Positions 42,648 to 54,717 of a stretch of DNA of 64,000 nt are shown piece after piece. The notes beneath the pieces are model-generated. The model saw only the letters and a program-made list of their open reading frames with translations. It did not search any database and had not been told where the DNA came from. The translations under genes were made by a program, and so were the position numbers. Every line of letters begins with the position of its first letter. The first letter of the stretch is position 1. The stretch comes from Aspidapion aeneum (Eukaryota > Arthropoda > Insecta > Coleoptera > Brentidae), in the NCBI GenBank assembly GCA_963576565.1, contig OY755039.1, forward strand, positions 86,943,207-87,007,206. Direction: 5' to 3'.

Positions 42648-43139
42648 ATAGAACAAGTAGATGAATATATATCTGGTACAAATTATTAAACTAAAAAAAG
42701 AAAACCAAACAGCTGAAATCAAGAGACGAGTAAGATTAGCCTGGGCAGCATTCGGTAAATTAAGCTACATAATAAAAAATAAAAAATATCCTCAGTACCT
42801 TAAAACGAAAGTGTATAACCAATGTATTCTTCCTGTGCTCACATATGGATCCCAGACCTGGACGCTTACAAAATCAGACATGGATAAGGTAACAAAAGCC
42901 CAAAGATCAATGGAAAGACAAATGTTACATGTAAAGCTAACAGATAGAAAAAGGAATGAATGGATAAGAAATAAAACAAAAGTAAGGAATGTTAGAGGAG
43001 AGATAGCAAAATTAAAATGGAAATTTCACGGTCATAATATCAAACTGAAAGACAATCGATGGAGCAAATGCATTGTAGACTGGAGACCTTGGGAAAAATA
43101 AAAGAAGTAGAGGAAGACCCCAAATGAGAGGGACGGACG
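42648..43139 (+). pseudogene. RTE/BovB-type reverse transcriptase fragment (family 2, copy B)
   Basis: Runs from the frameshifted VDEYI junction through QIIKLKKENQTAEIKRRVR, LAWAAFGKLSYIIKNKKYPQ, LPVLTYGSQTWTLTKSDMDK and RSMERQMLHVKLTDRKRNEW to DNRWSKCIVDWRPWEK. About 310 bases present in copy C after this point are missing; the junction 'gacgatt|ggccacac' shows short homology with both sides. No endonuclease or catalytic palm is present. Confidence 0.85.
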
Positions 43140-43394
43140 ATTGGCCACACTGTATCCTTAACCTATTAAAAAGCAGCGTTGTTCAATTTGATATTTTAAA
43201 ATTCATCGTTTTTTCCTACTTTCCAAACTTAAAAAATGCTATAACTTGGCAAAAATTATTTAAACTTTTTGTCTGCTTTGGACCTTTAATTATATTTTAT
43301 AAAACGCCAAGGCCCAAAAGTAGGTATCCATTTCCTGTTTACTGGGTATCCACTCTGAAGGCCTGCGTATCTAAATGGATACACAATATAGTCT

Positions 43395-44165
43395 CCCCTT
43401 CCCTATACATGTAAAGTTATGTAAAACTTACATTACCAACTTCCAGAAACGCTAGAGAACTGAGATTTGACAGACTGACAGAAACTAAGAGAAATCTATA
43501 TAATAATTGAGATAAAAGTATAGCCAAGTTCTCCAATATACATTTTAAAATTAAAGGTTTTTACTAGTTTCGAAAAGTTTTTTAAAATGTTTTGCGAAAT
43601 ATATTTAAAACGTAAAGTTTGGTACCCGTGAATAAAGAAAACAAAAATTTTTCGTGGATAATCGGGTGTAGAAAGGTTTTGTTCCTCTTGTGGTTTTCCG
43701 TTGGCAGCTCGAAAGCTGTACACCCACGGGGGCCAAGATCTAATGGCCACCTATTAAGTGTTGACAGTTAACTGTTTCGTGCTTAAATGACCCTTTAGAA
43801 CACTGCATGGTCAATGTAACACCTTTGTAAAGTTAGAGAGACGGTATATAAATCTCATCTTTCGATATTGGTAAGAGCAATGAACAATAATGCCTGCAAT
43901 ACTGTATGCTTTATACACTATGCCCATAGAAAAATAATTTAATAAGTTCTCCAATATACATTTTAAAATGAAAAGTTTTTACTAGTTTGTAAGAGTTTTC
44001 TTAAATATTTTGCGAAATATATTGCGAAATATATTTAAAACGTAAAGGATTTTGATGTCCGTATATTTGGGTCTCTCTCAAAAATTACCAAAAATTTTTT
44101 TTATATAATTTTGTTAAAAACAAAGGGATATAGAATATAATAAGGTGAAAATTATTTTAAATAGA
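43395..44165 (+). repeat. Block duplicated within unit 1 (second copy)
   Basis: Partner of 41860-42630, same direction, same hairpin and TATA-like block with a few substitutions (outer stem CCGTTGG here). Confidence 0.8.
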
Positions 44166-46515
44166 CAAAATATGTAATAAAAATTGATTATTTTGGGTAT
44201 TTTTGAAAATTTATTTTTATAAGTACGCCCCTGTAGGCTTACCTGTGAAATAAACCCCACATTATATTAAAGCTTTTAAAAGGAAATTATATTTTCTACA
44301 ATAAAAAAAGTGTAATTTTCGAGTAAATTTTATAAAACCTAAAATAAAACTGTTTTACGGACGCCACTGAAGAGCTACTTGCTTTTCCTAATCTCATCGA
44401 CCAATGCATCGTTGAACAGGGGTCTTTTCTTAAAAAGATAGCGGCTTAGGAACTGCAAGAAAGTGAAAGGGCAAAAATTTCGATTTCGTATTGTGGCTGC
44501 AAAAAGCTACATAGTTTTTGAAAAATCGTCAAAACTCATAATTTAAAAATTCAATTGGAGAGTTAACATTCCTTTGGGCCTTGCTCATGCTAAAAACCTA
44601 TTTCTTTAAGAAAAAATTCAAATTCACTTTTATCCACTGCATTTGAAGGTAATATCCCATTATTATTGTTTTGCGAAAACGTTACAGTTTAGGATCCGTG
44701 ACAAAAAAGAATCCGTGACCAAAAAGAACAAAAATATTCGTGGATAAGCAGGTATAAAAAGGTTTTGTTTCTCTTGTATTTTTTCAGTGGGCAGCTCGAA
44801 AGCTGTACACTCACGGGGTCCAAGACCTAATGGACACCTATTAACTGTTCCGCTAGAGAGACAGTATATAAATCTCACCTTGATACAAAAGAAATTTTGC
44901 CCACGAAAAAATACAAGAGAAATAAAACCTTTTTGTATATGCTTTAACCACGAAAAATTTTTGTTTCTTTTTAAATAAATTTATCCAAAAATTAGCCTGG
45001 AAGCTTGAAATGGGACACTGATTTAAAAATAAACCATGTGCAATTTAACAAATTTTTATCTTATATGAAGTTAAAGTACGTTGTAAATTAGTCAAAACTA
45101 AGTTTAATTTATTTAATAACTCATTATTCGCCTTTGTCAGCCCCTTACAACTGCTAACTGTGATTATCACTGCACTTTAATAATAATTTATCGAATAATT
45201 TAATTTAATTTTAATATAATATAATAAAAGTGCCTGTTTACCGCTAAAATATGTAGCTCTCACTCCGGTCATGCTAAAAACTTATTGCTTTAAAAAATAT
45301 TAAGGTCACTTTTATCCGTTATATTTGTCATGTAAAATACTACCTAATATTAGTTTTTGCCAAAGATTTTGCATAATATATAGTCCAAAGAATTAACCTA
45401 GGAACTTAAAATTAGACACTGTCCTAAAAATGACATCTGGTATTTTGCAAATTTTAATCTGCTCTTTAAAATGAAATTAATCCTATTATTATTGCAATTA
45501 TATTTCAAAAAAGATTTGCAAATTCCTTTAATTTTATAAGATTTTTATTAATTTTGGACCGTTTTGATAAATGTTAAGTGCCCTACACCAGCGCCCTCTA
45601 CATTAAGGTTAAAACTATAACTAAAGTTTTATGTAGAAAAGTTTGGCGAAGTGAGTAGTGTAATTTTTGTCCAATTCGGACCTACTGTTTTAAAGATATC
45701 GCGATTTTTGTAAAAATGCGTCTTATTTCCGTTGAGATTTTTGCGGGTATTTTAATATTTATTTTTCAAACTCAAAAACGGTACAACTTAGAAAAGTCGA
45801 ACTTTCTTTAAAAAATATTTTGGTCTTTTCTTAAAAAGATAGCAGTTCGAGAACTGTCAAAAAGTGTAAGGGCAAAAAAATTTCTTGATTCACTATTTTT
45901 GACTGCAAAAACCTTGCATAGTTTTTCAAAAATCCTCAAAACTCAAAAACCAAAAACTAATTTTAAAAACCAACTATACGGTTACCGAACACTCGCTTAG
46001 GTCCGCAAATGTTTAAAATTTGGTTAAAATGGGTTAAACAGTTTTGGCGTAATGACCAGATATATTTTAAAAAACGGCAAATAAACAGTGAAATTCTGAA
46101 CAATTTTATTGTATAGTGAAAATGCGTCACTGCAGAGATTCAGAAGAGTCCCAAAATGACTTTTTCCGATATGGCTGAAAAACAATAGGCTTCCTGACCA
46201 CACATAAGAGTATACTTGTGCAAAATCTCAAGTTTCTAGAATAATCCCCTGGACACTTATGGTGTGCCAACGGTGGTACATCAAAAAAAGTCACTTTTTG
46301 ACGGTTTTTCCCCTATTTCCCCTACTTGAAATTTTCCGATTTGACCCAAAATTGACATTTTTGGTCTCCCGTAAGCTCTTAATCAGTGCGCCAAATTTCA
46401 TCCTTCTACGTCGAAGCGTTCCCGAGTAAGCGTCAAAATTCGAGCGCGATACACTAGGGGTGCTAGGGACGGAATAAAAATAAAAATAATGTTACGGCCG
46501 AGGCGGCTCAAGTTA
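44166..46515. other. Non-coding part of macro-repeat unit 1
   Basis: Contains the third, diverged hairpin block (44680-44880), a 'tcactccggtcatgctaaaaac' sub-repeat start at 45260, and the segment ending 'cgatacactaggggtgctagg', which is shared with 51800-53720 and 59440-61340. No gene. Confidence 0.6.
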
Positions 46516-46720
46516 TTGATTTTCGCCACAAGCGAAAATCAATAAACATACGGATGATTTTCGCTACGCGAAAACATCCGTATCACATCCGTATCACATC
46601 ACATCCGTATCAAATTTGCTTTGCAAATTAGTTTATTAACAAATTTGCTTTGCAAATTTGTGTTGAGAAAAATTTGCTTCGCAAATTAGTTCATTAACAC
46701 ATTTGCTTCGCAAATTTTTT
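46516..46720. repeat. Hairpin pair and palindrome cluster, unit 2
   Basis: Hairpin 1: TTGATTTTCGC/GCGAAAATCAA, 11-bp arms, 46516-46542. Hairpin 2: CGGATG.TTTTCGC/GCGAAAA.CATCCG, 46551-46580. Short repeats of CACATCCGTAT follow, then AATTTGCTTTGCAAATT or AATTTGCTTCGCAAATT palindromes alternating with TGTGTTGAGAAA and AGTTTATTAACA spacers. Confidence 0.9.
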
Positions 46721-48429
46721 ACATCCAACACTTTTAAAACTGTTGCAGCATTGATTTTCGGTGCGGCGAGATTTTGTGTTTAATTATTTATAAAAATATG
46801 TTTAACAGTATTTCTATTGATATCGTACAATAACATTTGGGGGATTGGAAACAAAATCGTTGTATACAAGTTTCAAACCAAGAATTTGGAGAATTATTAT
46901 TGGTTCATAAATTTGTGTTAATAAAATTTACTTCACAAAATTACTTTTGTCAATAATTCGCTTGGCAAATTTAATTTACCAGTATTAATTTAAGTTAATA
47001 TCGAATACACAGTTAATAAAAAGTGAATTTTTCATCCCTAAAATGTGCTGCTTATGCGACAGACTCACGGTCTCAAAAAATTACATATTTTCCTTGATAC
47101 TTGATCAAGTATTATTTCCTCATAAATTCATTAATATTTTATTCTATAAAATCTATAAAATCCGTTTAGTGGTTCTTTAAATAATAATTGTTATTCCAAC
47201 TATTGCCTTAACTTCTGTCTGCAATAATTTACTTATAAATTCACTGAACCGATTTCAATAATAAAAAAAGAAGTATTGCTCTTTGAACAAAACTATTGAA
47301 ATTTTTCGACAATTTTAAATCCAAGATGTTGGAAAAAAAGTCAAATTTGTCCTTCTTGAAAGGATCACTTCTTTGTATGTTGCGAGGATTTATTTTTTTA
47401 TGATTAGTACATCGTTGTGAGTGGTGGATCTAATAAATAAATTCAAAAAAGGGTCGAAAAATTTATCGTAACATAAGAAACAACTATCCTTTATGGAGGG
47501 TCAATATTTAGAGTTGGCGGAGAATTTCACCATGATACTTTTTATTTTATTGTCAGTTTAGTAATAATGAATTTATGAGGAAATGAATGCACATAGAAAT
47601 GGCAAGGCAATCGCATAATCTGTAAAACTTTTCCGAAAAAAATCAAAAAATTTTCAAAAAATATAAGAACAAACAGCCTTTTTAAAAATTAAAGTTTTTA
47701 TGACCGCCATTTTGGATTTTACAATGACGGCAAATTTTAATTGTGATCTTTTAAAAGCAATCAATCTGTTCCACTTTATATTTTATTAAAATCGGTTCGG
47801 CAAAAATTTATTTATAAGGAAATTAATACAGACAGGATTTAGAAGACAATCGTTGCAACCTGTAAAACAATATAGTTGAAGCAAAAATCAATTTTGTGCT
47901 TAACAAAGATAGAGCTTTCTTACAAACAAAAAAATATCCAACATTTCCGACATACTGTTCGATCAATCAATCCCTGCCAAATAATCTTTGCTTTGGTAAA
48001 ATTGGTGTTATAGTTGGAGAGTTATAACGAAAAACATTATGTCGGGTTTTTTGCCCACCAGGTATATTTGAAAAGCGCTCACTTTTATAAATGGTTTTTT
48101 TTCAGACCAAATTGATACTTTCAAATATCTTAAAATTCTTACCATAACATACAAACATTTAACATAATATCAGGATGTAATAATAGCAAACTTTAATAGG
48201 TGGTAGAAAAGATCAAAAGAAGGACTTTTTCTTATTATATTTTGCATTATATTTCTTTGTTTTTTAGATAAAGGGTGCCAAACTTAACAGCTATTATTTT
48301 ATTTTTTGTTATAACTTCCTTAAAAATCATAACAGAAAATCGACATTTTCTGAAATTATGCATGACAATAAGAGTAATAATTAATTGGTAAAATTATTTG
48401 AAAATAAATAGAAATACTCAAAATTAATA
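46721..48429. other. Non-coding part of unit 2
   Basis: AT-rich sequence repeated almost unchanged at 53997-55980 and 61656-64000. No coding frame. Contains the empty sites for the hAT element at 54511 (about 47220) and for composite element E5 (about 47182). Confidence 0.6.
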
Positions 48430-48439
48430 TCCAAAATAG

Positions 48440-49700
48440 GGGATTTTGGATATGGCGAAAGGAATGACAGGGGCACAACCTTAATGAACTATCTAGAGGA
48501 AAGACACATGTATGCAATGAATTAGTTATATAGGAAGAAACCGCAACGAAAGTGGACATGGCTCAGCCTGACTACTGAAAAAGCATAGTTAGAGATGTAA
48601 CAGTCCTAAATAGCTTTACAACAGGCAGTGATCACAGGATGGTCAGAAAGGAAAATTAATAATAAAAATAAACAACTTGACATGAGTAAACTTACAGAAA
48701 ATAAAGCCATATACAAAGAAATGCTAAATAAAGAGCTAACCCAAAACTTAGGATGCGAAAACGAAAATATAGATGAAATAAATGATACGCTGATAAGAAC
48801 TATGACCCAAGTTGGAAAAGATGTGGCACAAAAGGGTGAAAAGAGAGAAAATTTTATATCAGAAGAGATAAAGAAACTCATCGAAAAAAGGCGGAACCTG
48901 GAGAAAGGAGGAAAGAGAACATCGATAGAATACACAGAAATAAATAAAACTATAAGAAAAATGATAAAAGAAAATAAAAGAAATAGCCAAGAAATAAAAG
49001 TTGAAAGAGTTATAGAAAATAACAGGAATATGAAATGTCTAAGACCGACTCTATATATTATCTATATCAGTGGCGCACCCAGGAATATGTCTTGGGGGGG
49101 GCCCGAGGCCTCTTGGGGGGGGGCCCGAAGCCTCATGATGTCGAATATTAAGCTAGCTGGGTGCGCCCATGTCTATATTATAAATATCACACAGCTATTC
49201 TATACAAAATTATACCAAACAAAAAGGGAACCATCGCGAGAAACCATGAAGAAACTCCAAACAAAAATAAAGAACATAAACTCAGAATTACAACCCGAAA
49301 TAAGCAAAACGGAAATAAAGAGAGCAGTAAAGAAAATGAAAAATAACAAATCACCTGAAAAAGACAGAAAGGGTTTCAATACAGTTGACCACCTGCTAAC
49401 CACGAAAATTCTAATAGAGCGAGCCAACGAATATAACATTCCACTCTATATTGCGTTTATAGACTTTGAAAAAGCTTTTGATAGTATTGAGCACTAGGCA
49501 GTAAAAGCATCTTTAATTAGTAGCCGAATAGATCACAGATACACAGATTTAATAGTCAATATATATAGCGAAGCAACAACATCAATCAAAATCCACGAAG
49601 GGACCAAGCCAATCCGCATAAGAAAAGCTGACAGACAGGATGACACAATATCCCCTAAACTATTTAACCAGGCCCTAGAAGATCTTTTTAAAAACTTAGA
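48440..49700 (+). pseudogene. RTE endonuclease C-terminus and linker, broken (copy C)
   Basis: Endonuclease pieces: FGYGERNDRGTTLMNYLEER, RKWTWLS and TGSDHRMVR (SDHR is the catalytic end of AP-type LINE endonucleases), with stops between. The linker has a lysine-rich helical tract (48628 onward) interrupted by a hAT MITE at 49068. Then come the polymerase fingers (ISKTEIKRAVKKMKNNKSPE) and palm A (YIAFIDFEKAFDSIEH), ended by a TAG. The usual SPGEDGI-type motif has become SPEKDRKG. Confidence 0.8.
49068..49171. mobile_element. hAT-type MITE, subfamily B, inside LINE copy C
   Basis: Starts CAGTGGCGCACCCAGG and ends CTGGGTGCGCCCATG, 104 bp, a shortened form. TCTATAT flanks it at 49061-49067 and 49172-49178 (7 of the expected 8 bases). 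The interior keeps the G runs and 'cctcatgatgtcg'. Confidence 0.85.
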
Positions 49701-49704
49701 CTGG

Positions 49705-49735
49705 TGTTAAACCGCGAAATTTAGCGGGAGCTAAC
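49705..49735. mobile_element. 31-bp insertion with inverted ends and 7-bp direct repeats
   Basis: TGTTAAACCGCGAAATTTAG then CGGGAGCTAAC, flanked by AGACTGG (49698-49704 and 49736-49742). Copies A and D of the LINE lack it. Ends TGTTA/TAACA and CCGC/GCGG are inverted. It looks like an extremely reduced DNA transposon or the filler left by one. It breaks the polymerase frame just before the YADD region. Confidence 0.6.
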
Positions 49736-49739
49736 AGAC

Positions 49740-50439
49740 TGGGAAGAAATAGGCATCAAAGTAAGCGGACAATGCTTGAACCACCTAAGATATGCTGACA
49801 ATATTGCCTTAATAACAGATAAGAAAGAGGAACTTACAAAAATGCTGGGAGAACTGGATACAGCAGCTAAAAATATAGGCTTGAGTATGAACTACACTAA
49901 AACTAAAATCATAACAAACACAGATGAAGATATCACCAGAATAAACCAAGAAAAAATAGAACAAGTAGATGAATATATATCTGAGACAAATTATTAAACT
50001 AGAAAAAGAAAACCAAACAGCTGAAATCAAGAGACGAGTAAGATTGGACTGGGCAGCATTCGGTAAATTAAGCTACATAATAAAAAATAAAAAATATCCT
50101 CAGTACCTTAAAACGAAAGTGTATAACCAATGTATTCTTCCTGTGCTCGCATATGGATCCCAGACCTGGACGCTTACAAAATCAAACCTGGATCAGGTAA
50201 CAAAAGCCCAAAGATCCATGGAAAGACAAATGTTACATGTAAAGCTAACAGATAGAAAAAGGAATAAATGGATAAGAAATAAAACAAAAGTAAGGGATGT
50301 CAGAGGAGAGGTAGCAAAATTACAATGGAAATTTGCTGGTCAAAATATCAAACTGAAAGACAATCGATGGAACAAATGCATTGTAGACTGGAGACCTTGG
50401 CAAAATAAAAGAAGTAGGGGAAGACCCCAAATGAGATAG
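49740..50439 (+). pseudogene. RTE reverse transcriptase, C-terminal parts, broken (copy C)
   Basis: LNHLRYADNIALITDKKEEL: the catalytic YADD is changed to YADN, losing the second aspartate. Then GLSMNYTKTKIITN, a frameshift at VDEYI shared with copies B and D, and a 156-codon frame with RRVRLDWAAFGKLSYIIKNK, LAYGSQTWTLTKSNLDQ, QMLHVKLTDRKRNKWIRN and DWRPWQNKRSRGRPQMR. A further short tract to the tail encodes EEWKILGEAYVQRWIEES in another frame. Confidence 0.85.
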
Positions 50440-50573
50440 CGGACGATTTGAAGAGACATGCAGGGACTAGATGGATGAACAGGGCGACAGACAGAGAAGA
50501 GTGGAAGATATTGGGGGAGGCCTATGTCCAAAGATGGATCGAAGAAAGCTAAATAGATAGATAGATAGATAGA

Positions 50574-53500
50574 CTTAAAATTATTACCAAAAATCGTTAA
50601 AATATAGTGCTAATATTATTATTTTATATTTGTTTTAAGGATCCTTTAGACATGTACAAAAATCTATTTCAATTTCTTTTGTGTAAATTTAATAGCTCAT
50701 AAAAATATTAATTCTTAAAAGAATTGAGAAATTTATACGTATTCCAAAGATTATTTGGCCACACTGTATCCTTAACCTATCTATATTTTCTTGGAAAAAA
50801 GCAACGTTGTTCAATTTGATATTTTAAAATTCATCGTTTTTCCCTACTTTCCAAACTTAAAAAATGCTATAACTTGGCAAAAAGTTATTTGAACTTTTTG
50901 TTTGCTTTGGACCTTCCGCACCATCTCTTAAAGATTGGTTCATCATTTAAATTACACCCTGTATTTTAGGTATCATATTTTAATTATATTTTATAAAAGG
51001 CCAAGGCCCAAAAGTGGGTATACATTTCCTGTTTACTGGGTATCCAATCTGAAGGACTGCGTATCCAAATGGATACACAATATAGTCTAAAAAGATGCCT
51101 TGCAGACTGATAGGAACTATGACAAAACTATAGGAAAAAATAAAAAACTCGAAATTATAATTTACTCCCCTTCCCTATACATGTAAAGTTATGTAAAAGT
51201 AACATTACCAACTGCCAGAAACGCTAGAGAGCTGTGATTTGACAGACTGACAGAAACTAAGAGAAATCTATATAATAATTGAGATAAAAGTATAGCCAAG
51301 TTCTCCAATATACATTTTAAAATTAAAGGTTTTTACTAGTTTCGAAAAGTTTTTTTAAATGTTTTGCGAAATATATTTAAAACGTAAAGTTTGGTACCCG
51401 TGAATAAAGAAAACAACATTTTTTCGTGGATAATCGGGTGTAGAAAGGTTTTGTTCCTCTTGTGTTTTTCCGTGGCCAGCTCGAATGCTCTACACCCACG
51501 GGGGTTCAAGATCTAATGGCCACCCATTAAGTGTTGACAGTTAACTGTTTCGTGCTTAAGGAGCCCTTCAGAACCGTGCATGGTCAAAGTAACACCTTTG
51601 TAAAGTTGGAGAGACGGTATATAAATTTCATCTTACGATATTGATAAGAGAAATGAAAAATAATGCCTGCAATACGGTATGCTTTAAGCACAAGTGGCGA
51701 CATCTACCGAATACAAAAGAAACTATGCTCATGGAATAATACAAGAGAAACAAAACCTTTTTATATACGTTTAGCCACGAAATTTTTTTTTTAAATATTT
51801 AGCCTTGGAATTGGACACTGATTCAAAAATAAAATGTTAATTAGTAATTCATTTAATAACTACTCATTATTTGCCTTTGCCAACCCCTTACAACTGATGT
51901 TATTATCACTGGACTTTAATAATAATGTAATTTAATTAGAGTGCCTTTTTATCGCTAAAGTATGTAGCTCCCGCTCCCCTCATGCTAAAAACTTATTGCT
52001 TTATAAAAATATTAATGTCACTTTTATCCTTTGAATTTGGCGTGTAAAATACTAATATTAGTTTTTGCCAAACATTCTGTCTAATATATAATCCAAAGAA
52101 TTAACCTAGGAAGAATTAAATAGAAAATGACATCTGCTATTTTGCAAATTTTATTCTGCTCTTTAAAATGAAAGTATACTATACTATAGTTAAATGTGGC
52201 GTTTGCGAATTTCTTATCTATGAACCGACAATTTTTAATTTTGGTTACTTTGTTAAGCGCGCTCCATAAAAATGATAAAACTGTTGACTGATTACTATGT
52301 AAAAAGGTTCGAGTAAGCGAATGGTGTAACTTCCGTCAAAATCTGACGTATGGTTTTGAAGATATCGTAATTTTTTAAATAAAAATACATGAAATTTATT
52401 GAGCTTTTTAAATATTTTGGGATAAATATCAAAAACTATCGGTCCAAGATAATTTATTTTATAATGAAACGAATTGTAGCTCCGGCTCCTCTCATGCTAC
52501 AGACTCAATGCATCAAAAAAAGTTTTAATTTCAACCAATTTGTGTATAAGATTCTATTTCGTTGACGTTTTACAAATATTTTTCGCGGGATTTGATCAAA
52601 AAATAAACCTAGAAACTAAAATTTTGTCATAACTTAAAAATTACATATGTCATTTTATAGATTTTTGTCTCTTCTTTAACATGAAATTAATCCTAGTATT
52701 ATTGGAATTATATTTCAAAAAATATTTGCAAATTCTTTTAATTTTATAAGATTATTATTAATTTTGGACCGTTTTGATAAATGTTAAGTGCCCTACACCA
52801 GCGCCCTCTACATTAAGGTTAAAACTATAAATAAAGTTTTATGTAAAAAGGTTCGGCGAAGTGAGTAGTGTAATTTTTGTCCAATTCGGACCTACTGTTT
52901 TAAAGATATCGCGATTTTTGTAAAAATGCGTGTTAATCCGTGTTATTTCCGTTGTGATTTTTGTGTGTTTTTTAGTATTTATTTTTCAAACTCAAAAACG
53001 GTACAACTTAGAAAAGTCGAACTTTTTTTAAAAAATATTTTGGTATTTTCTTAAAAAGATAGCAGTTCGAGAACTGTCAAAAAATGTAAGGGCAAAAAAA
53101 TTTCTCGATTCAGTATTTTTGGCTGCAAAAACCTTGCATAGTTTTTGAAAAATCCTCAAAACTCAAAAACCAAAAACTAATTTTAAAAACCAGCTATACG
53201 GTTACCGAACACTCCCTTAGGTCCGCAAATGTTTAAAATTTGGTTAAAATCCATTAAACAGTTTTGGAGTAATGACCAGATATATTTTAAAAAACGGCAA
53301 ATAAACAGTGAAATTCTGACCAATTTTATTGTACAGTGAAAATGCGTCACTGCAGGGATTCAGAAGAGCCCCAAAATGGGGCACTTGACTTTTTCCGATC
53401 TGGCTGAAAAACAATAGGCTTCCTGACCACACATAAGAGTACACTTTTGCAAAATCTCAAGTTTCTAGAATAATCCCCTGGACACTTATGGTGTGCCAAC

Positions 53501-53758
53501 GGAGGTACATCAAAAAAAGTAACTTTTTGACGGTTTTTCCCCTATTTCCCCTACTTGAAATTTTCCAATTTGACCCAAAATTGACATTTTTGGTCTCCCG
53601 TAAGTTCTTAATCAGTGCGCCAAATTTCATCCTTCTACGTCGAGGCGTTCCCGAGTAAGCATCAAAATTCGAGCGCGATACACTAGGGGTGCTAGGGACG
53701 GAATAATAAAAAAATAATAATAATAAAAATAATGTTACGGCCGAGGCGGCTCAAGTAA
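50574..53758. other. Non-coding rest of unit 2
   Basis: No gene. Includes 'acaccctgtattttaggtatca' (50955), the hairpin/TATA block (51470-51625), sub-repeat starts at 51960 and 52480, and the conserved end segment. All of it is matched in unit 3. Confidence 0.6.
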
Positions 53759-53996
53759 TTGATTTTCGCCACAAGCGAAAATCAATAAACATACGGATGA
53801 TTTTCGCTACGCGAAAACATCCGTATCACAAATTTGCTTCGCAAATTTGTGTTGAAAAATATTTGCTTCGCAAATTAGTTTATTACCAAATTTGCTTTGC
53901 AAATTAGTTTATTAACAAATTTGCTTTGCAAATTTGTGTTGAGAAAAATTTGCTTCGCAAATTAGTTCATTAACACATTTGCTTCGCAAATTTTTT
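53759..53996. repeat. Hairpin pair and palindrome cluster, unit 3
   Basis: Hairpin 1 at 53759-53785 and hairpin 2 at 53794-53823, then six AATTTGC-TTY-GCAAATT palindromes to 53996. This is one alternating pair more than in unit 2, so the cluster changes length by whole units. Confidence 0.9.
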
Positions 53997-54510
53997 ACAT
54001 CCAACACTTTTAAAACTGTTGCAGCATTGATTTTCGCTGCGGCGAGATTTTGTGTTTAATTATTTATAAAAATATGTTTAACAGTATTTCTATTGATATC
54101 GTACAATAACATTTGGGGGATTGGAAACAAAATCATTGTCTACAAGTTTCAAACCAAGAATTTGGAGAATTATTATTGGTTCATAAATTTGTGTTAATAA
54201 AATTTACTTCACAAAGTTACTTTTGTCAATAATTCGCTTTGCAAATTTAATTTACCAGTATTAATTTAAGTTAATATCGAACTCATACACAGTTATTAAA
54301 AAGGGAATTTTTTATCCCTAAAATGTGTAACTCTCGCTTTGCTCATGCGACAGACTCACGGTCTCAAAAAATTACATATTTTCCTTGATACTTGATCAAG
54401 TATCATTTTCTTATAAATGCATTAATATTTTATTCTATAAAATCTATAAAATCCGTTTAGTGGTTCTTTAAATAATAATTGTTATTCCAACTGTTGCTTT
54501 AACTTCTGTC

Positions 54511-54717
54511 CAATGGCGGATCCAGAAGTGCTTCTCGGGGGCGGGGGGGCTCACTTTAGGTGACATTCTCTGTTGGTAAAAAACGGTATATAATTTTTGA
54601 AAAATTTTGCATTTTTATTAGCAAAAACCTTACTTTTTACTTATTTTTTGTATAGTCAAAAAATTCTCGGGAGTGGGCAAGTGCCCCTAGTACCCCCCCC
54701 CCCTGGATCCGCCAGTG
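54511..54717. mobile_element. hAT-type MITE, subfamily C, complete (207 bp)
   Basis: Ends CAATGGCGGATCCAG...CTGGATCCGCCAGTG. The perfect 8-bp target duplication CTTCTGTC lies at 54503-54510 and 54718-54725. Units 2 (about 47220) and 4 (about 62950) keep the uninterrupted site with one CTTCTGTC, which proves the insertion and its ends. Confidence 0.95.

Larger units (their letters stand above)
40546..46515 (+). repeat. Macro-repeat unit 1
   Basis: First of four head-to-tail units. It starts in 'aataaacatacg', then a collapsed hairpin with a MITE inserted, a palindrome cluster, and 'ctctcgctttgctcatgcga'. It then departs from the other units at about 41250 with a (GGTTC)n tract, a duplicated 770-bp block and LINE copy B. 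It rejoins the common order at about 45000 ('gccctacaccagcgccctct' at 45580). The 'tcatgctaaaaac' type phrase recurs inside units, showing older sub-repeats. Confidence 0.85.
48430..50573 (+). mobile_element. RTE/BovB-type LINE, copy C, with (TAGA)n tail
   Basis: The most complete family-2 copy. Endonuclease end, linker and polymerase are present in broken frames, and the (TAGA)5 tail lies at 50554-50573. The same flanks surround copy D in unit 3, so C and D are one insertion duplicated with the unit. The 5' end lies within the endonuclease, so the original insertion was 5'-truncated. Confidence 0.85.
46516..53758 (+). repeat. Macro-repeat unit 2 (7243 bp)
   Basis: From the hairpin TTGATTTTCGC...GCGAAAATCAA to the next one. 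Order: two hairpins, palindrome cluster (to 46720), non-coding 46720-48430, LINE copy C (48430-50573), non-coding 50574-51170, hairpin/TATA block, sub-repeats at 51960 and 52480, end segment. Units 2 and 3 match across the whole order, so they arose by tandem duplication. Confidence 0.9.

Noticed and set aside
46516..46720. CRISPR-like array (regular palindromic repeats with spacers)
   Set aside because: The spacers are themselves repeated, only two kinds exist, repeats are about 17 bases, and the context is an insect transposon array with no cas genes.
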